NCBI RefSeq assembly: GCF_016583575.1
Contig: NZ_NRRG01000031.1
Span: 1-64,000, forward strand
Length of the DNA: 64,000 nt
Source: Thiocystis violacea
Lineage (GTDB): Bacteria > Pseudomonadota > Gammaproteobacteria > Chromatiales > Chromatiaceae
Reading direction: 5' to 3'
Position 1 is the first letter of the stretch. Each line of letters opens with the position of its first letter. Shown one piece after another: positions 26,392 through 36,400 of the stretch. The position numbers and the translations under genes were made by a program. Below the pieces are notes generated by a model that searched no databases, was not told where the DNA came from, and saw only the letters and a program-made list of their open reading frames with translations.

Positions 26392-28959
26392 TCAGTCTCC
26401 CCCCATGCATCCCGCGCCGGCTTGAATCGGCTCAAGCCGACAGGGTTCCAACCCATCCATATGCCGCTCCCAGATACGCCGGTAGAGCGCTTCGAGATTG
26501 CGCGCGAAACGCTCGCCGTCAAAGAATGGAGCCCGATCGCGAGCCTCGATCAGGCGCGCCTTCAGGTCCGCGAGCCGCGCGGGATGGGTCGCCAATTCAA
26601 GCGCCAGCGCTTGATACTCATCGAGATTCGCGGCGATCAGCTCCCGGACTCCCACCGCGGATAGCAGGCTCGCGGCCACGCGGGACTGGAACGTCTCTCC
26701 GAGGCAGGTCACCAGGGGCACCCCCATCCAGAGCGCGTCCGATGCCGTGGTGTGCGCGTTTACGGGAAGTGTATCGAGAAAGAGATCGGCCAGAGCAATC
26801 CGCGCCAGGTGTTCGGCTTGGGGCCGTCGGTCGGCGAAAATCAGCCGATCCTCCGAGACGCCTCGATCCGCCGCCGCCCGCGCAAGATTAGCTCTCACGG
26901 CGGCCGTTCGCGCATAGAGCCACAGAACCGAATCCGGAACGGCCTGGAGCAGGCGACACCAGCGATCGAAGACATCCGGGGTAATCTTGTAGGGATCGTT
27001 GAAACAGCAAAACACGAATCCGGTATCCGGCAGCCCGACCGCCGCGCGGGTCGGTGTCTCCGCGACCCGACGACGTTCATCCACGGGGGCATAGGCATCG
27101 GGCAGATAGGCGATGGCTTCGTCGTAATGGGCGGTCTGGTCGGGCGGAAGCACGATCGGATCGGCGATCAGGTAATCGATGAATGCGGCACCCAGCCCCC
27201 CCGGAAATCCCAGCCACGTTACCTGAATGGGGCTGGGACGCAGCGCCAGGATCTCGATGCGGGCGTTCTTGGTGTAGCCCTTGAGGTCGACGAGGATATC
27301 GATCCCATCCTCGCGGATGCGGCGCGCCGCCTCAAGCGGACCCATCGGGCGGATATCGACGAAGTGCTCGAAGGCCGCCCGAAGACGCCCGCGCATCGGC
27401 CCGCCGTCGTCATGTCCGCTGGAATAGGCGAAGACCTCGAACCGGTCGCGATCATGGCGCTCGAACAGCGAGGCCGTCAGGTACGCCGTGGCGTGCTCCT
27501 GGAAATCGTCGGACAGATAGCCGATCCGCAATCGCGCGTCCGCCGGTTTGGAAGCGCGGGCCTGAAGTTCATCGGCGCGGGCCGACCATGGAGCGTATTC
27601 GCTCGCTTGCAGGCGAGCCACCCGCCGCAGATCGGACGCCTCCAGGCCGGTCAGCGCTATCGCCGTGAAGGGTTTGACGACCGGCCGGTCGGCACGGCGG
27701 ATCAGATCGAGGAGCGCCGTCTGGCGTTCGGCCAAGTGGTGCCAGTCGCACACATGGAGTTGGTTGCGCACCAGATCGCCGAGCAAGCTGGCCGGCTGGT
27801 TGCCGAAACGCTCGAAGCTGTTCCCAAGCACCTCCACCGCATCCTCGAACCGACCAATGTCGGCCAGCAGGGGGGCGACCGAGATGGCGCGCTCGGGACT
27901 CGTGGCGCGCTCCTTGACAACCTTCGCGGCGAAATCGAGCAGGGGGAACCGAGCCTCGGCGGAGATCCCGCCGGCCGGCCCATCCTCGGCCAGTTTGTAG
28001 GCGGCCTGTAACAGACAGTAGTTCGCTGACGTCAGGTCGGGGGCGAGCCTCACCGCCTGAAGCGCATACTGAAAGGCGCCTTCGAGATGATCCTGGGTCA
28101 AGGCCGCGTCGGCGGCGTTGTTCCAGGTCTCCGCCCGGAGGGGATTCAACATCAGGGACTGCTCGAAGGTCTTGCGCACGCCCTCGACATCGCCAAGTCT
28201 CGCGCGAACCACACCCAGGTGATCCCAAAGCTCGGCGCGACCGGGGATGAGTTCGCAGGCACGCGCCAATGCATCGCCAGCCTGGTCGAAGCGTTTCAGG
28301 GCCATCCAGCCCAGGCCACGCAGGTGATGCCCTTCGCCCCAGGATGGCTGTTCCGCGAGCCAGCCATCCAAATCGGCGAGCAAGGTCTCGATTCGTCCCG
28401 ACTGGTAGTCCCTCAGCGCGCGGGCAAAGGGTTCCTGGAGTCGTTCATGGACGGCCGATCCCTTGGGCATCGCCAGGGGGCTGTCCGGTGGCTCATGCGA
28501 CGCATCCGCCACGGCTGGCGAGAGAAAACCATCGCCTGGCCCCGGCTCGCGACCCGCGGCTTGGGCGGCGATCCAGGCTCGCCATCGCGCCAGGGTATCG
28601 GCCGACACCCCCGCGCGCTCGCCCTCGGCCACGAGAGGCTCGGCCTCCATCCAGCGACCGGCGCGAAGCCAGGCATGCAAGAGGGCCGCGCGAAGCACCT
28701 CGGATGTCGGCCACTGCCTCACCGCCCGCCCGAGAAACGGCAGCGAGGCCAGTCCCATCCCCGAGTCGATCAGGGCGACACCCAGGTTATAAGATGCGAC
28801 GACCCGATCCGGCCGAGCCCGCAGGGCGCGAACATAAGCCTCGATGGCCGGCTCGATCTCACCTCGGCGATGCGCGGCGATCCCCTCGACCAGCGGATCG
28901 CCAGGCGTCGAGGCAGGCGACGGCGGCTTGGATGACCAGGAAATCGAATAATTGATCAA
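26392..28959 (-). CDS. TPR-containing O-GlcNAc-transferase-like glycosyltransferase
   Basis: An 855-residue protein. Residues about 20-330 hold TPR-type helix pairs (ASYNLGVALIDSG, AETWNNAADAAL). The C-terminal half (about 460-845) is the OGT/SPINDLY catalytic region: RIGYLSDDFQEHATAYL, YSSGHDDGGPMR, DLKGYTKNARIEI, QVTWLGFPGGLG, FCCFNDPYKITP and GVPLVTCLGETF. It should transfer a sugar from a nucleotide donor to protein or another acceptor in the cytoplasm. The start is not certain: a TTG at 28959 has AGGTG just upstream, and the frame is open further as GTG at 29025, inside the divergent gene. Only 17 bp separate the two starts. Confidence 0.85.
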   Translation of the reverse strand: MINYSISWSSKPPSPASTPGDPLVEGIAAHRRGEIEPAIEAYVRALRARPDRVVASYNLGVALIDSGMGLASLPFLGRAVRQWPTSEVLRAALLHAWLRAGRWMEAEPLVAEGERAGVSADTLARWRAWIAAQAAGREPGPGDGFLSPAVADASHEPPDSPLAMPKGSAVHERLQEPFARALRDYQSGRIETLLADLDGWLAEQPSWGEGHHLRGLGWMALKRFDQAGDALARACELIPGRAELWDHLGVVRARLGDVEGVRKTFEQSLMLNPLRAETWNNAADAALTQDHLEGAFQYALQAVRLAPDLTSANYCLLQAAYKLAEDGPAGGISAEARFPLLDFAAKVVKERATSPERAISVAPLLADIGRFEDAVEVLGNSFERFGNQPASLLGDLVRNQLHVCDWHHLAERQTALLDLIRRADRPVVKPFTAIALTGLEASDLRRVARLQASEYAPWSARADELQARASKPADARLRIGYLSDDFQEHATAYLTASLFERHDRDRFEVFAYSSGHDDGGPMRGRLRAAFEHFVDIRPMGPLEAARRIREDGIDILVDLKGYTKNARIEILALRPSPIQVTWLGFPGGLGAAFIDYLIADPIVLPPDQTAHYDEAIAYLPDAYAPVDERRRVAETPTRAAVGLPDTGFVFCCFNDPYKITPDVFDRWCRLLQAVPDSVLWLYARTAAVRANLARAAADRGVSEDRLIFADRRPQAEHLARIALADLFLDTLPVNAHTTASDALWMGVPLVTCLGETFQSRVAASLLSAVGVRELIAANLDEYQALALELATHPARLADLKARLIEARDRAPFFDGERFARNLEALYRRIWERHMDGLEPCRLEPIQAGAGCMGGD

Positions 28960-28976
28960 GACGGCACCTGATTGAA

Positions 28977-29894
28977 ATGAGCGTTTCGGAACACGAATTC
29001 GTCCCCTATCACGCCGAAAAATCACTCGTGGAAAAAGGATCCGCGCTGGTCCTGGCCCCGCACCCCGATGACGAGGTGTTTGGCTGTGGGGGGGCGATTA
29101 TGCGGCATATCGAGGCGGGAGACCCAGTGCGGGTGGTCATCGTCACGGATGGCGCCTTTGGCCGCGAGGCCGACAAGGGCGACCTGGCCCGCGAACGCCA
29201 GCGGGAGTCCCGATGCGCCGCCGCCGTGCTCGGCTATGGCGAACCGGTCTTCTGGGGATGGCCGGACCGGGGTCTTGAGTACGGCGAGGGACTGATCGGA
29301 CGAATCCTGGAGACGATCGAGGAACAGGCGGCGGAACTGGTCTATGCGCCTTCCTGGTGGGAGATCCACCCGGATCACCTGATTCTGGCGCTCGCGGCGG
29401 CGGAGGCCGCGCGGCGCGTCCCGCGCCCTATCCGACTGGCCATGTACGAGGTCGGGGTTCCGCTGCCTCCCAACCGATTGCTCGATATCACGGATCTGCA
29501 AGGGCGCAAGCAGTCCGCCATGGCCTGTTTCACGAGCCAACTGGCGCGGCAGGACTACGACCGGCATGTCGCCGCCCTCGATACGTTTCGGACCTATACC
29601 CTGGCCTCCAGCATCCGGGCGGCGGAGGGCTATCGATTGCTGACCAACCAGTCCTTGCGCGAGAGTCCGCTGGACGCCATGCGCCCCTCGCCCCGGACAT
29701 CCTTGAAGGACCTGGCCCAGTCGCTCCGGGTTCCACCCGCCCCGGAGGCGAAAGCCGAGGAAATCCAGCGGCTGACGACCCGGCTCCAGGCCCAGCGCCA
29801 GGAAATCGAGGCCATCCATCGCTCGACCTCCTGGCGGATCACCGCGCCCCTGCGCTGGCTGGTCTCGCGCCTTCGAGGAAGAGCGAACCATTGA
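28977..29894 (+). CDS. PIG-L/LmbE-family deacetylase
   Basis: A 305-residue zinc-dependent deacetylase of the N-acetylglucosamine-deacetylase family. LAPHPDDEVFGCGG holds the zinc ligands His and Asp-Asp; EIHPDHLILALAA supplies the third His. The C-terminal 50 residues form a predicted coiled coil ending in a basic tail (TSWRITAPLRWLVSRLRG), as often seen in glycosyltransferase-associated proteins. It is divergent from the OGT-like gene. It probably acts on a sugar intermediate of the surface glycan. GTG near 29028 is an alternative start. Confidence 0.85.
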   Translation: MSVSEHEFVPYHAEKSLVEKGSALVLAPHPDDEVFGCGGAIMRHIEAGDPVRVVIVTDGAFGREADKGDLARERQRESRCAAAVLGYGEPVFWGWPDRGLEYGEGLIGRILETIEEQAAELVYAPSWWEIHPDHLILALAAAEAARRVPRPIRLAMYEVGVPLPPNRLLDITDLQGRKQSAMACFTSQLARQDYDRHVAALDTFRTYTLASSIRAAEGYRLLTNQSLRESPLDAMRPSPRTSLKDLAQSLRVPPAPEAKAEEIQRLTTRLQAQRQEIEAIHRSTSWRITAPLRWLVSRLRGRANH

Positions 29895-29929
29895 CGGCAC
29901 TGGTCGAGTGCTGCGGCTCCTCAGCGGTA

Positions 29930-31210
29930 TCAGCGGTAATAGATGTCCCGATAGGCGGCGTAGATGGAGATGGTCAGGATCGGCAGGACCAGGAGCCATC
30001 CCAGGAAGAAGGGCAAGGCGCCCACCACCACCATGACCAGGGCGACGAGACCGAAGACCAGGAAGGGCAGGATGTTCTTCAGGCAACCCATGAAGCTGAG
30101 CTTGAAGGCGCGCATGACCGGGACATCGTCCAGGGCGACGAGCGCGGGAGCGAACACCATGGCCATCGCCAGGGGCATGCCGAGCAGGAGCGCGAACAGC
30201 ACCGGCAAGACGAACACCGGCCCCATGGCCATGGCGTCCAAACCCGGCTGGCTCATCATCGAGTCGCTCATCATGAATCCGGAGCTACCCAGCACGGCCA
30301 AGAAGAGCCCGCCGATCACCAGGCCGATCAACACCGCGAAGACGAGGTAGACGACCCCCACCAGGGCCAGTGGCCCAGGCTTTCGAGACAGTCCCGCGAA
30401 GAGCTGACTGACGGCGAAACCCTCGCCCCGGTATTGGGAATGCGCGCCCATCATGAGGCCGGCGCTGAGCATCGGACCCAGGAGGCTGGTCGCCAGACCA
30501 CCGAGGATGGGAACCAGGCTGATCACGATGATGATCAGATAGAAGATCAGCAAGGCGCCGATCCAGGTCCCCGGCGCCTGCTTGAACAGTTCCCAGGCTT
30601 CGAGGATCCAGGCCCAGCCACGACCCGCGGCAACCGGCCGGGGAAGATTGAACGCGTCCGCCCCGGTGTCGAGCGAGGGCGGCGTGAGGTCCGCTTGGGG
30701 CGGGGCGTAGGGGTTGCCCTTGGTCGGGGTCTCGCCGCCACCCTGGCCGTGGGAAGCCAAATAGCGCTCCACCACCACGCCGCACACCTGGCAGACACCG
30801 GTGAGATCCGAGACCTCCTTGGCGCCGCACTTGGGACAGCGCGACCAGGTGCCATCGGACGTCGCGCGCGGTTTCGCCTTGACCGCGGTCGATCGCGCGT
30901 GAGCGCCGGCGCCGGCTGGCGCCGCCGGAGGAATCGGATAGGCACTCAGCTCGGATTCCGCTTGCGTGGAGGCGATGTCCTGGGGCTCGATGCTGATCAT
31001 CATTCCGGCGGCCGTGAGGGCCGCGCGGTAACGTTCCGCCTCCTCGGCGGTCAAGCTCTGCTTGAGAACCCGTCCGCTGCCGTTCAACACCAGCTCGCGC
31101 GCCGTGTCCTCCCTCATGCGGAACTTCCTGGCCAGGCGATCCACGACGTCGGTCGTCTCCTGGCCGGGCATCAGATGTCCGGAGTACAGGATTCGATAGC
31201 GTGCATCCAT
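29930..31210 (-). CDS. BPSS1780-type membrane protein with N-terminal regulatory region and zinc ribbon
   Basis: A 426-residue protein. Residues about 1-75 form a small alpha-beta domain (YRILYSGHLMPGQET) resembling a degenerate regulator or FHA-adjacent module. A zinc ribbon follows, CPKCGAKEVSD then CQVCG (about 122-144). The C-terminal 230 residues are a polytopic membrane domain of the BPSS1780 type (GWAWILEAWELFKQAPGTW, repeated Gly-rich helices). ATG at 31210 has GGAGA upstream. It lies 31 bp after the SEC-C/TPR gene on the same strand. The function is unknown. Confidence 0.75.
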   Translation of the reverse strand: MDARYRILYSGHLMPGQETTDVVDRLARKFRMREDTARELVLNGSGRVLKQSLTAEEAERYRAALTAAGMMISIEPQDIASTQAESELSAYPIPPAAPAGAGAHARSTAVKAKPRATSDGTWSRCPKCGAKEVSDLTGVCQVCGVVVERYLASHGQGGGETPTKGNPYAPPQADLTPPSLDTGADAFNLPRPVAAGRGWAWILEAWELFKQAPGTWIGALLIFYLIIIVISLVPILGGLATSLLGPMLSAGLMMGAHSQYRGEGFAVSQLFAGLSRKPGPLALVGVVYLVFAVLIGLVIGGLFLAVLGSSGFMMSDSMMSQPGLDAMAMGPVFVLPVLFALLLGMPLAMAMVFAPALVALDDVPVMRAFKLSFMGCLKNILPFLVFGLVALVMVVVGALPFFLGWLLVLPILTISIYAAYRDIYYR

Positions 31211-31241
31211 GGTGATGTCTCCTCTATTCGGTGGAGCGATT

Positions 31242-33221
31242 TCAGACCGTGCAGCGCTTCAACCAGGCCAGGATGCCAGGCTCGGACGCCCAGACGTCGA
31301 GCATGGCCTCCCGATACAGCCAGGCCTGATCCTCGCCGCCAGGCGTGACGCCGAGCGGACTCAGACGCGGTTGTTTGATCCGTTTGCGTGTCAGGTAACG
31401 CGGGATGCCCGGCAAGCGCCGAATCGCCGTCTTGAGAACCGAATGCGCCCGGTCCTCGCGGCCAAGCCGGTAGAGCGCGAGCACCTCGCCATAGGCCAGA
31501 TCGGCCAGCAGGTCGTCCGGAAAGCGGTGCGCCAGGGCCAGGGCCCGCTCGTCCTCGCCGTCACGCAGATAATGGTTCATCAGTTCCGCGCGCGCGCCAT
31601 GGTTGTCCTGGGGGTTGAGACGCAGCAGGGTCTCCAGGGTCCGAACCGCGTCCTCGGGCTGGCCCTCCTGAATCTGGCGTAGATAACGCCGAAAGAGCAG
31701 GCGCAGCGCGGGGCGATTGGGGGTGGCGGACCAGGGAATATGGCGCCCGTCCTCCGGGGGGAGCGCCCGCGCCAGGATCGACCAGGCCCGGTCGAGCAAG
31801 GGCCTGAGCAGGGCATGCGCGATCCAGGGCAGGGCGCTTTCCGGATGTTCGTAGAGCGCGGTGACCAGATCATCGAGCACGTCGAGGCTATCGGCCAACT
31901 CGGGATGGCCGAGCAGATACTCCAGCCATTCAGGCTCGGACCAGGCATCGGCCCCCTCGCTCAGGGCCAGATGGGTCGAATAAGGCTTGGCGGCCGGATA
32001 GAGCGATCGCCAGATGGACTCGGATTGTCCGACCGACACCGGCGGACTTAGCTCGACGGGGATGCCGCCGCGGGCCGACGGCCCGGCGGTCGGGATGTCG
32101 AGCGCTCCCGCCGCGACGTGCGATTGCCGGCTCGCTCCACCCGTTCCCTCGAAGAGATCGAGCTGACCGGCCAGAACCCGCGGCCCGCCTTGGCCGCGGA
32201 GGCCGACGAGCCCATAGTCGGGCAAGGGTCGGGCGCCGATGAGCGCGATCCAATCGTGGAGATCCACCAGGAGCGGATCCAGGGCGTCGGCATGGCTGTT
32301 CACCATGGCCTCTTGCGGATCCACGACGGCCCGCTCCAGGAAATCCATGAAGCTCTCCTCGCCGAATCCCAGCCGCCGGAACTTGTGCCGCCAGAAACGC
32401 GCCCGTTCACGCGCGAGCCAGTCCTTATGCTGGGCCGCCAGCAGGGTGATTTCCAGCAGGGCGATGCTCGGATTGTCCGGATCGCTGCGCAGGGCGGCGG
32501 TAAAGGCCGTCTCGGCCTGGACGTAATCGCCTTCGTCGATGTGGATGGTGCTGCGCCGCTGCCAGGCCGCCGCCCGCATCGCACGACTGCCTTCCGCACA
32601 GATCCGGTCGAGGAAGGCGAGCTTCTTGCGCCAATGATCGAGACGATCGTAGGCATCGCAGAGGATGTCCAGGGCCGGTTCGTAGCGCGCGTCCAACGCC
32701 TCCAGGGAGTTGGCGAAGATCGGCTCCAGAAGCGCGACGACGCGGCCGGGCCGGTCCTCGTCCAGCCAGCGATCGGCGATCTTGGCCAGCAGCGGCCCGG
32801 GAACGGCCTTGCGGTCGAGCGCCTCGCGCAGGACGCGCTCCGGCAGTTCGTCGAGCAGGATCTCCCAGACCAGATCGCTCGACAGCTCCGGCATGTCGTC
32901 GAGGTTGCCGCAACAGAGGCCATGGCGCAGCCCCGAACCGCAGGAGCAGGGCGAATCGGGCGAGGGCGCGGCGATGGGGAGCGGCTGGAAGGCGTTGGAG
33001 GGGAGCGGGGTCGCGTTCCAGATCAGGGTCGCGAGCAGGGTCGTCAGCCGGGCGACCTCGACCGGATCCAGATAGGACTCCGACAAGCCCAGCGCGTCCG
33101 GGATGTATTCCCGCGCCCAGCCCAGATACAGCGCCGCGTCCGGCGCGGCCAGGATCCGTCGGACCGACTGCACAATGACCTGCTCGAAATGCTCGGCATC
33201 GGCGGTCTCGTGTTGGACCAT
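31242..33221 (-). CDS. SEC-C motif and TPR-repeat protein
   Basis: A 659-residue cytoplasmic protein. A SEC-C zinc motif, CSCGSGLRHGLCCG (about 95-108), follows an N-terminal helical region. The rest is mostly helical with TPR-like pairs (AETAFTAALRSDPDNPSIALLE; a second cluster near 550-640, TLETLLRLNPQDN). SEC-C motifs act as small zinc-binding adaptors in SecA and many bacterial proteins. It is divergent from the STAND gene with 238 bp between starts and is first gene of a two-gene unit with the BPSS1780-type gene. Confidence 0.8.
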   Translation of the reverse strand: MVQHETADAEHFEQVIVQSVRRILAAPDAALYLGWAREYIPDALGLSESYLDPVEVARLTTLLATLIWNATPLPSNAFQPLPIAAPSPDSPCSCGSGLRHGLCCGNLDDMPELSSDLVWEILLDELPERVLREALDRKAVPGPLLAKIADRWLDEDRPGRVVALLEPIFANSLEALDARYEPALDILCDAYDRLDHWRKKLAFLDRICAEGSRAMRAAAWQRRSTIHIDEGDYVQAETAFTAALRSDPDNPSIALLEITLLAAQHKDWLARERARFWRHKFRRLGFGEESFMDFLERAVVDPQEAMVNSHADALDPLLVDLHDWIALIGARPLPDYGLVGLRGQGGPRVLAGQLDLFEGTGGASRQSHVAAGALDIPTAGPSARGGIPVELSPPVSVGQSESIWRSLYPAAKPYSTHLALSEGADAWSEPEWLEYLLGHPELADSLDVLDDLVTALYEHPESALPWIAHALLRPLLDRAWSILARALPPEDGRHIPWSATPNRPALRLLFRRYLRQIQEGQPEDAVRTLETLLRLNPQDNHGARAELMNHYLRDGEDERALALAHRFPDDLLADLAYGEVLALYRLGREDRAHSVLKTAIRRLPGIPRYLTRKRIKQPRLSPLGVTPGGEDQAWLYREAMLDVWASEPGILAWLKRCTV

Positions 33222-33459
33222 GACAGATTACTCCGCTCATAATGAGGTCGGCGAGTACGCCCGACCATCGCGCGGGCTGGAGCGGAGCGGGCTGGACCAC
33301 ATGAGCTCCAAGTGCGCGACGTCCCGCTCCGAATTCAACCCGTTTCATTGTAACCTGCCGCTTGATTCTTGTGTCGATCCGGGATGTGAACCGGATCGCG
33401 CCATCGTGGCTCGGGGCGCGGATCCGCCCCGGCGACCGACTCCGGAGCGCTTTCCAGCC
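33222..33459. promoter_or_regulatory. Divergent promoter region
   Basis: A 238-bp gap between the divergent SEC-C/TPR gene and the STAND gene, which must hold both promoters. The longer STAND reading frame to 33103 would overlap the SEC-C gene and is rejected. No clear sigma-70 boxes were identified by eye. Confidence 0.4.
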
Positions 33460-36400
33460 ATGACCGAACACCAGGTTCGCATCTTCGTCTCCTCGCCCTC
33501 CGATCTGGAGCACGAGCGCGCGCTCGTCAAGGACATGATCGCGTCCCTGGCCCAGGAGTACCGGCCTTATTTCAAGGTTCAGGCGGTGCTCTGGGAAGAG
33601 GAGGCGCTGACCGCCGCCCAGAGCTTCCAGGCCGGTCTCCTGCGTCCCGCCGAGTGCGAGATCGTGCTGGTGATGCTCTGGACCCGGCTCGGCACCCCGC
33701 TCGCCGACGATCCCTACGGTGGCATGACGGGCACCGAATGGGAGTTCGTGGACGCGGTGGAGGCCTCGGCGCGGCACGGCAGCCCCGAGGTCCTGGTCTA
33801 CCAGAAGACCTCGCCGCGTCTGGTCGATATCAACGATGCCGAGGTCATCCGGCGCGCGGTCGCGGATCGGGATCGGCTCGAAGGCTTCTTCCGACGCCAT
33901 TTCTTCAATCCGGACGGCAGCTTTCGCCGCGCCTTCCGTCAATTCGGCAGCGACACGGTCTTCCGCGACCTGGTCGAGACCCAACTGCGCAAGCTCCTCA
34001 ACCGACGCATCAGCGCCGAGCGCCGCTTCGCCGGCGGGCTCGCGGACTGGCAGGGCTCGCCCTTCCGCGCCCAGCGCCCCTTCGACAGCGGCGACGAGCG
34101 GGTCTTCACCGGACGCGAGACCGAGACCCGCGAGCTGATCGCCCGGCTCGACGCCCTGAGTGTCCCGGGCCAGGGCCTGCTGTTGCTGACGGGGCCGAGC
34201 GGGGTCGGCAAGTCCTCGCTGCTGCGCGCCGGAATCCTGCCCCATCTGGCGCGGCCCTATCGGTTCGCCGGGGTGGCCGGCTGCCGCTGGAGCCTGATCG
34301 AACCCGATCGCGACGACCCGCTCCAGACGCTCGCCGGCGCGCTCGCCGCCCCCGGCCTGCTGGGCGGGGCCTTGAGCGCACTCGGACTGGACGCCGGTCG
34401 CCTGCGGGGACTGCTGGCCAGCGCGCCCAAGGTCGCGGCCGGACAGATCCAGGCCGCCCTGGAGCAAACGGCGCGCGACCTCCGGGGCGCGGCGGCCGAG
34501 GCCGAGGGACGGCTGCGACTGGCCCTGCTCCTGGATCCGCTCGATGCGCTCCTCGACCCCTCGCGACCGCTCTCCGAGACGACCCGAGCCTTCGCCACGG
34601 CGCTGGTCGCGCTCGCCGAGCGCGACGGAATCTGGGTCATCGCCACCCTGCGCGACGACCGCCTCGTCGCGCTCGAACAGCTTCCGGAGCTGGCGGCGCG
34701 ACTTGAGGCGCCGAGCTGGTATCGGCTTGAACCGCCCGCCCCGGCGCGGATCCGGCAGGTGATGGAGATCCCCGCGCGGGTCGCCGGGATCGAGTTCGAG
34801 GAGCGGAGCGCCGCAGCGGCGCTCGGCCTGGTCGAGGCGCTGGAGTCGGAGGCGAGCCGCGCGATCCACTGGCCGCCCCTGCTGGAGCAGACCCTGGAGG
34901 ACCTCTACCGGCAAGCACTGGCGCGCGCCGAACCGGACCTGGGCGCGAGCGGCCTCAAACTAACCCTGGCCGACTACCAGAGCCTCGGTGGACTGAGCGG
35001 CTCGCTGCCGCGGCGCGCCCGCGCCCTCTGGTCGAGTCTGGATCCGGCTGTCCGCCAGGCCCTGCCCAGGCTCTGCCGCGCCCTCGTCGCCTTGGAGGGC
35101 GCTCGCGCGCGCGCGACCGAGCGGGAAGGCGACCTCGCGACCCTGAGACGCGATCCCGGAGGCGCGGACCTGCTTCAGGCCCTGATCGAGGCGCGGCTGG
35201 TGGTCGCCGCGTCCATACCGGAGGTCGCCGGGCGCATCCAAGGCCCACCCGCCGGCCAGGATCCCTGGGACGCGCCGAGACGCCTCATCGGCCAGATCCG
35301 CGAGGAGTGGCGCGCGCGCCGAGCGCGCGGACGCGCCGAGAGCGCGCTCGCGACCCTACTCGCCGAGCCGGATCGCGCGCCGCCCGAAGACGAGGAGCCG
35401 CCCCCCGGCTGGCGGGATCAGCGAGCGGTCGCCTATTTCATCCATCCCGCCCTGATCGAGCAATGGGAGCCGATCGGGACCTGGCTCGCCGACCCGAGCA
35501 ACCGCGCCGAACTCATCCTGCGCCACCAGATCTCGCGCCAGGCGCGTCTCTGGAAGCGCACCGACGGCAATCGCGAGCATCTGCTCGGCGAGTCCGGCTT
35601 CGCGGCGGCGCGGCGCTTCGCCGAGGCGCATCCCAGCGAACTGGAGCCCCTGGAACAGAGCTTCCTGGAAGCCTCCTGGTCGCGGCTCCGGCTCCAGCGA
35701 CGACGCAACCGCACCGCCATCGGCGCCGGCCTGGCGGTGATCCTGATCTTCGCCGGGATTGCCCTCGGCGCCCTGATGGACGCCTCCCGCGAGGCCAACC
35801 TCAATCTCCAGAACGCCCGGCTCCAGGAGGCCCAGGTCGCCATCGCCCGGGGCAACACCCCCAAGGCGCTGCGGCTGGCCTGGGAGGCCGGCCGCGACCT
35901 GCCCGACGCGGCGACCAACACCCTGACCCAGGCCATCGCGAGCAATCGGCTGCTCGCCATGCTCCAGGGCCAGGGCGACACCCAGGCGCTGACCTTCCGC
36001 GAGGACGGCAACGAGCTGATCCGCCTCGGCGCGGAGACCGGCGCCCAACGCTGGCGCTTGAGCCAGGACCACTTTCTCTTGCAGGAACCCCTGACCCCAC
36101 CCGGATTTCCGATCCAGCGCATCGAGTACATCGGTCGGGAGGGGGAACAAACCATCATAGGACTGGGACCGCAGGGTGCCTGGAGACTGCCGGCGAACGC
36201 GGATCGCCCGCCCGACTGGCCCTGCGGCCTGGGGGATGACGATGGCGCCATCCATGTACTGGACCCGACCGGCCAATTCCTGGCCATCGCGCAACGGAAG
36301 ACTTCAGAGACCTCGTCGCTCTGTCTCCTGGATCCGACGCGACCGGGCGCGCCGCTCTGGAGCCAGCCGGAAACGCCGGCGGCGATCCGCGGCCTCGCCT

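Noticed and set aside
32425-34914. 829-residue minus-strand open frame across the SEC-C and STAND genes
   Set aside because: Crosses two real genes in other frames and has no recognisable domain.
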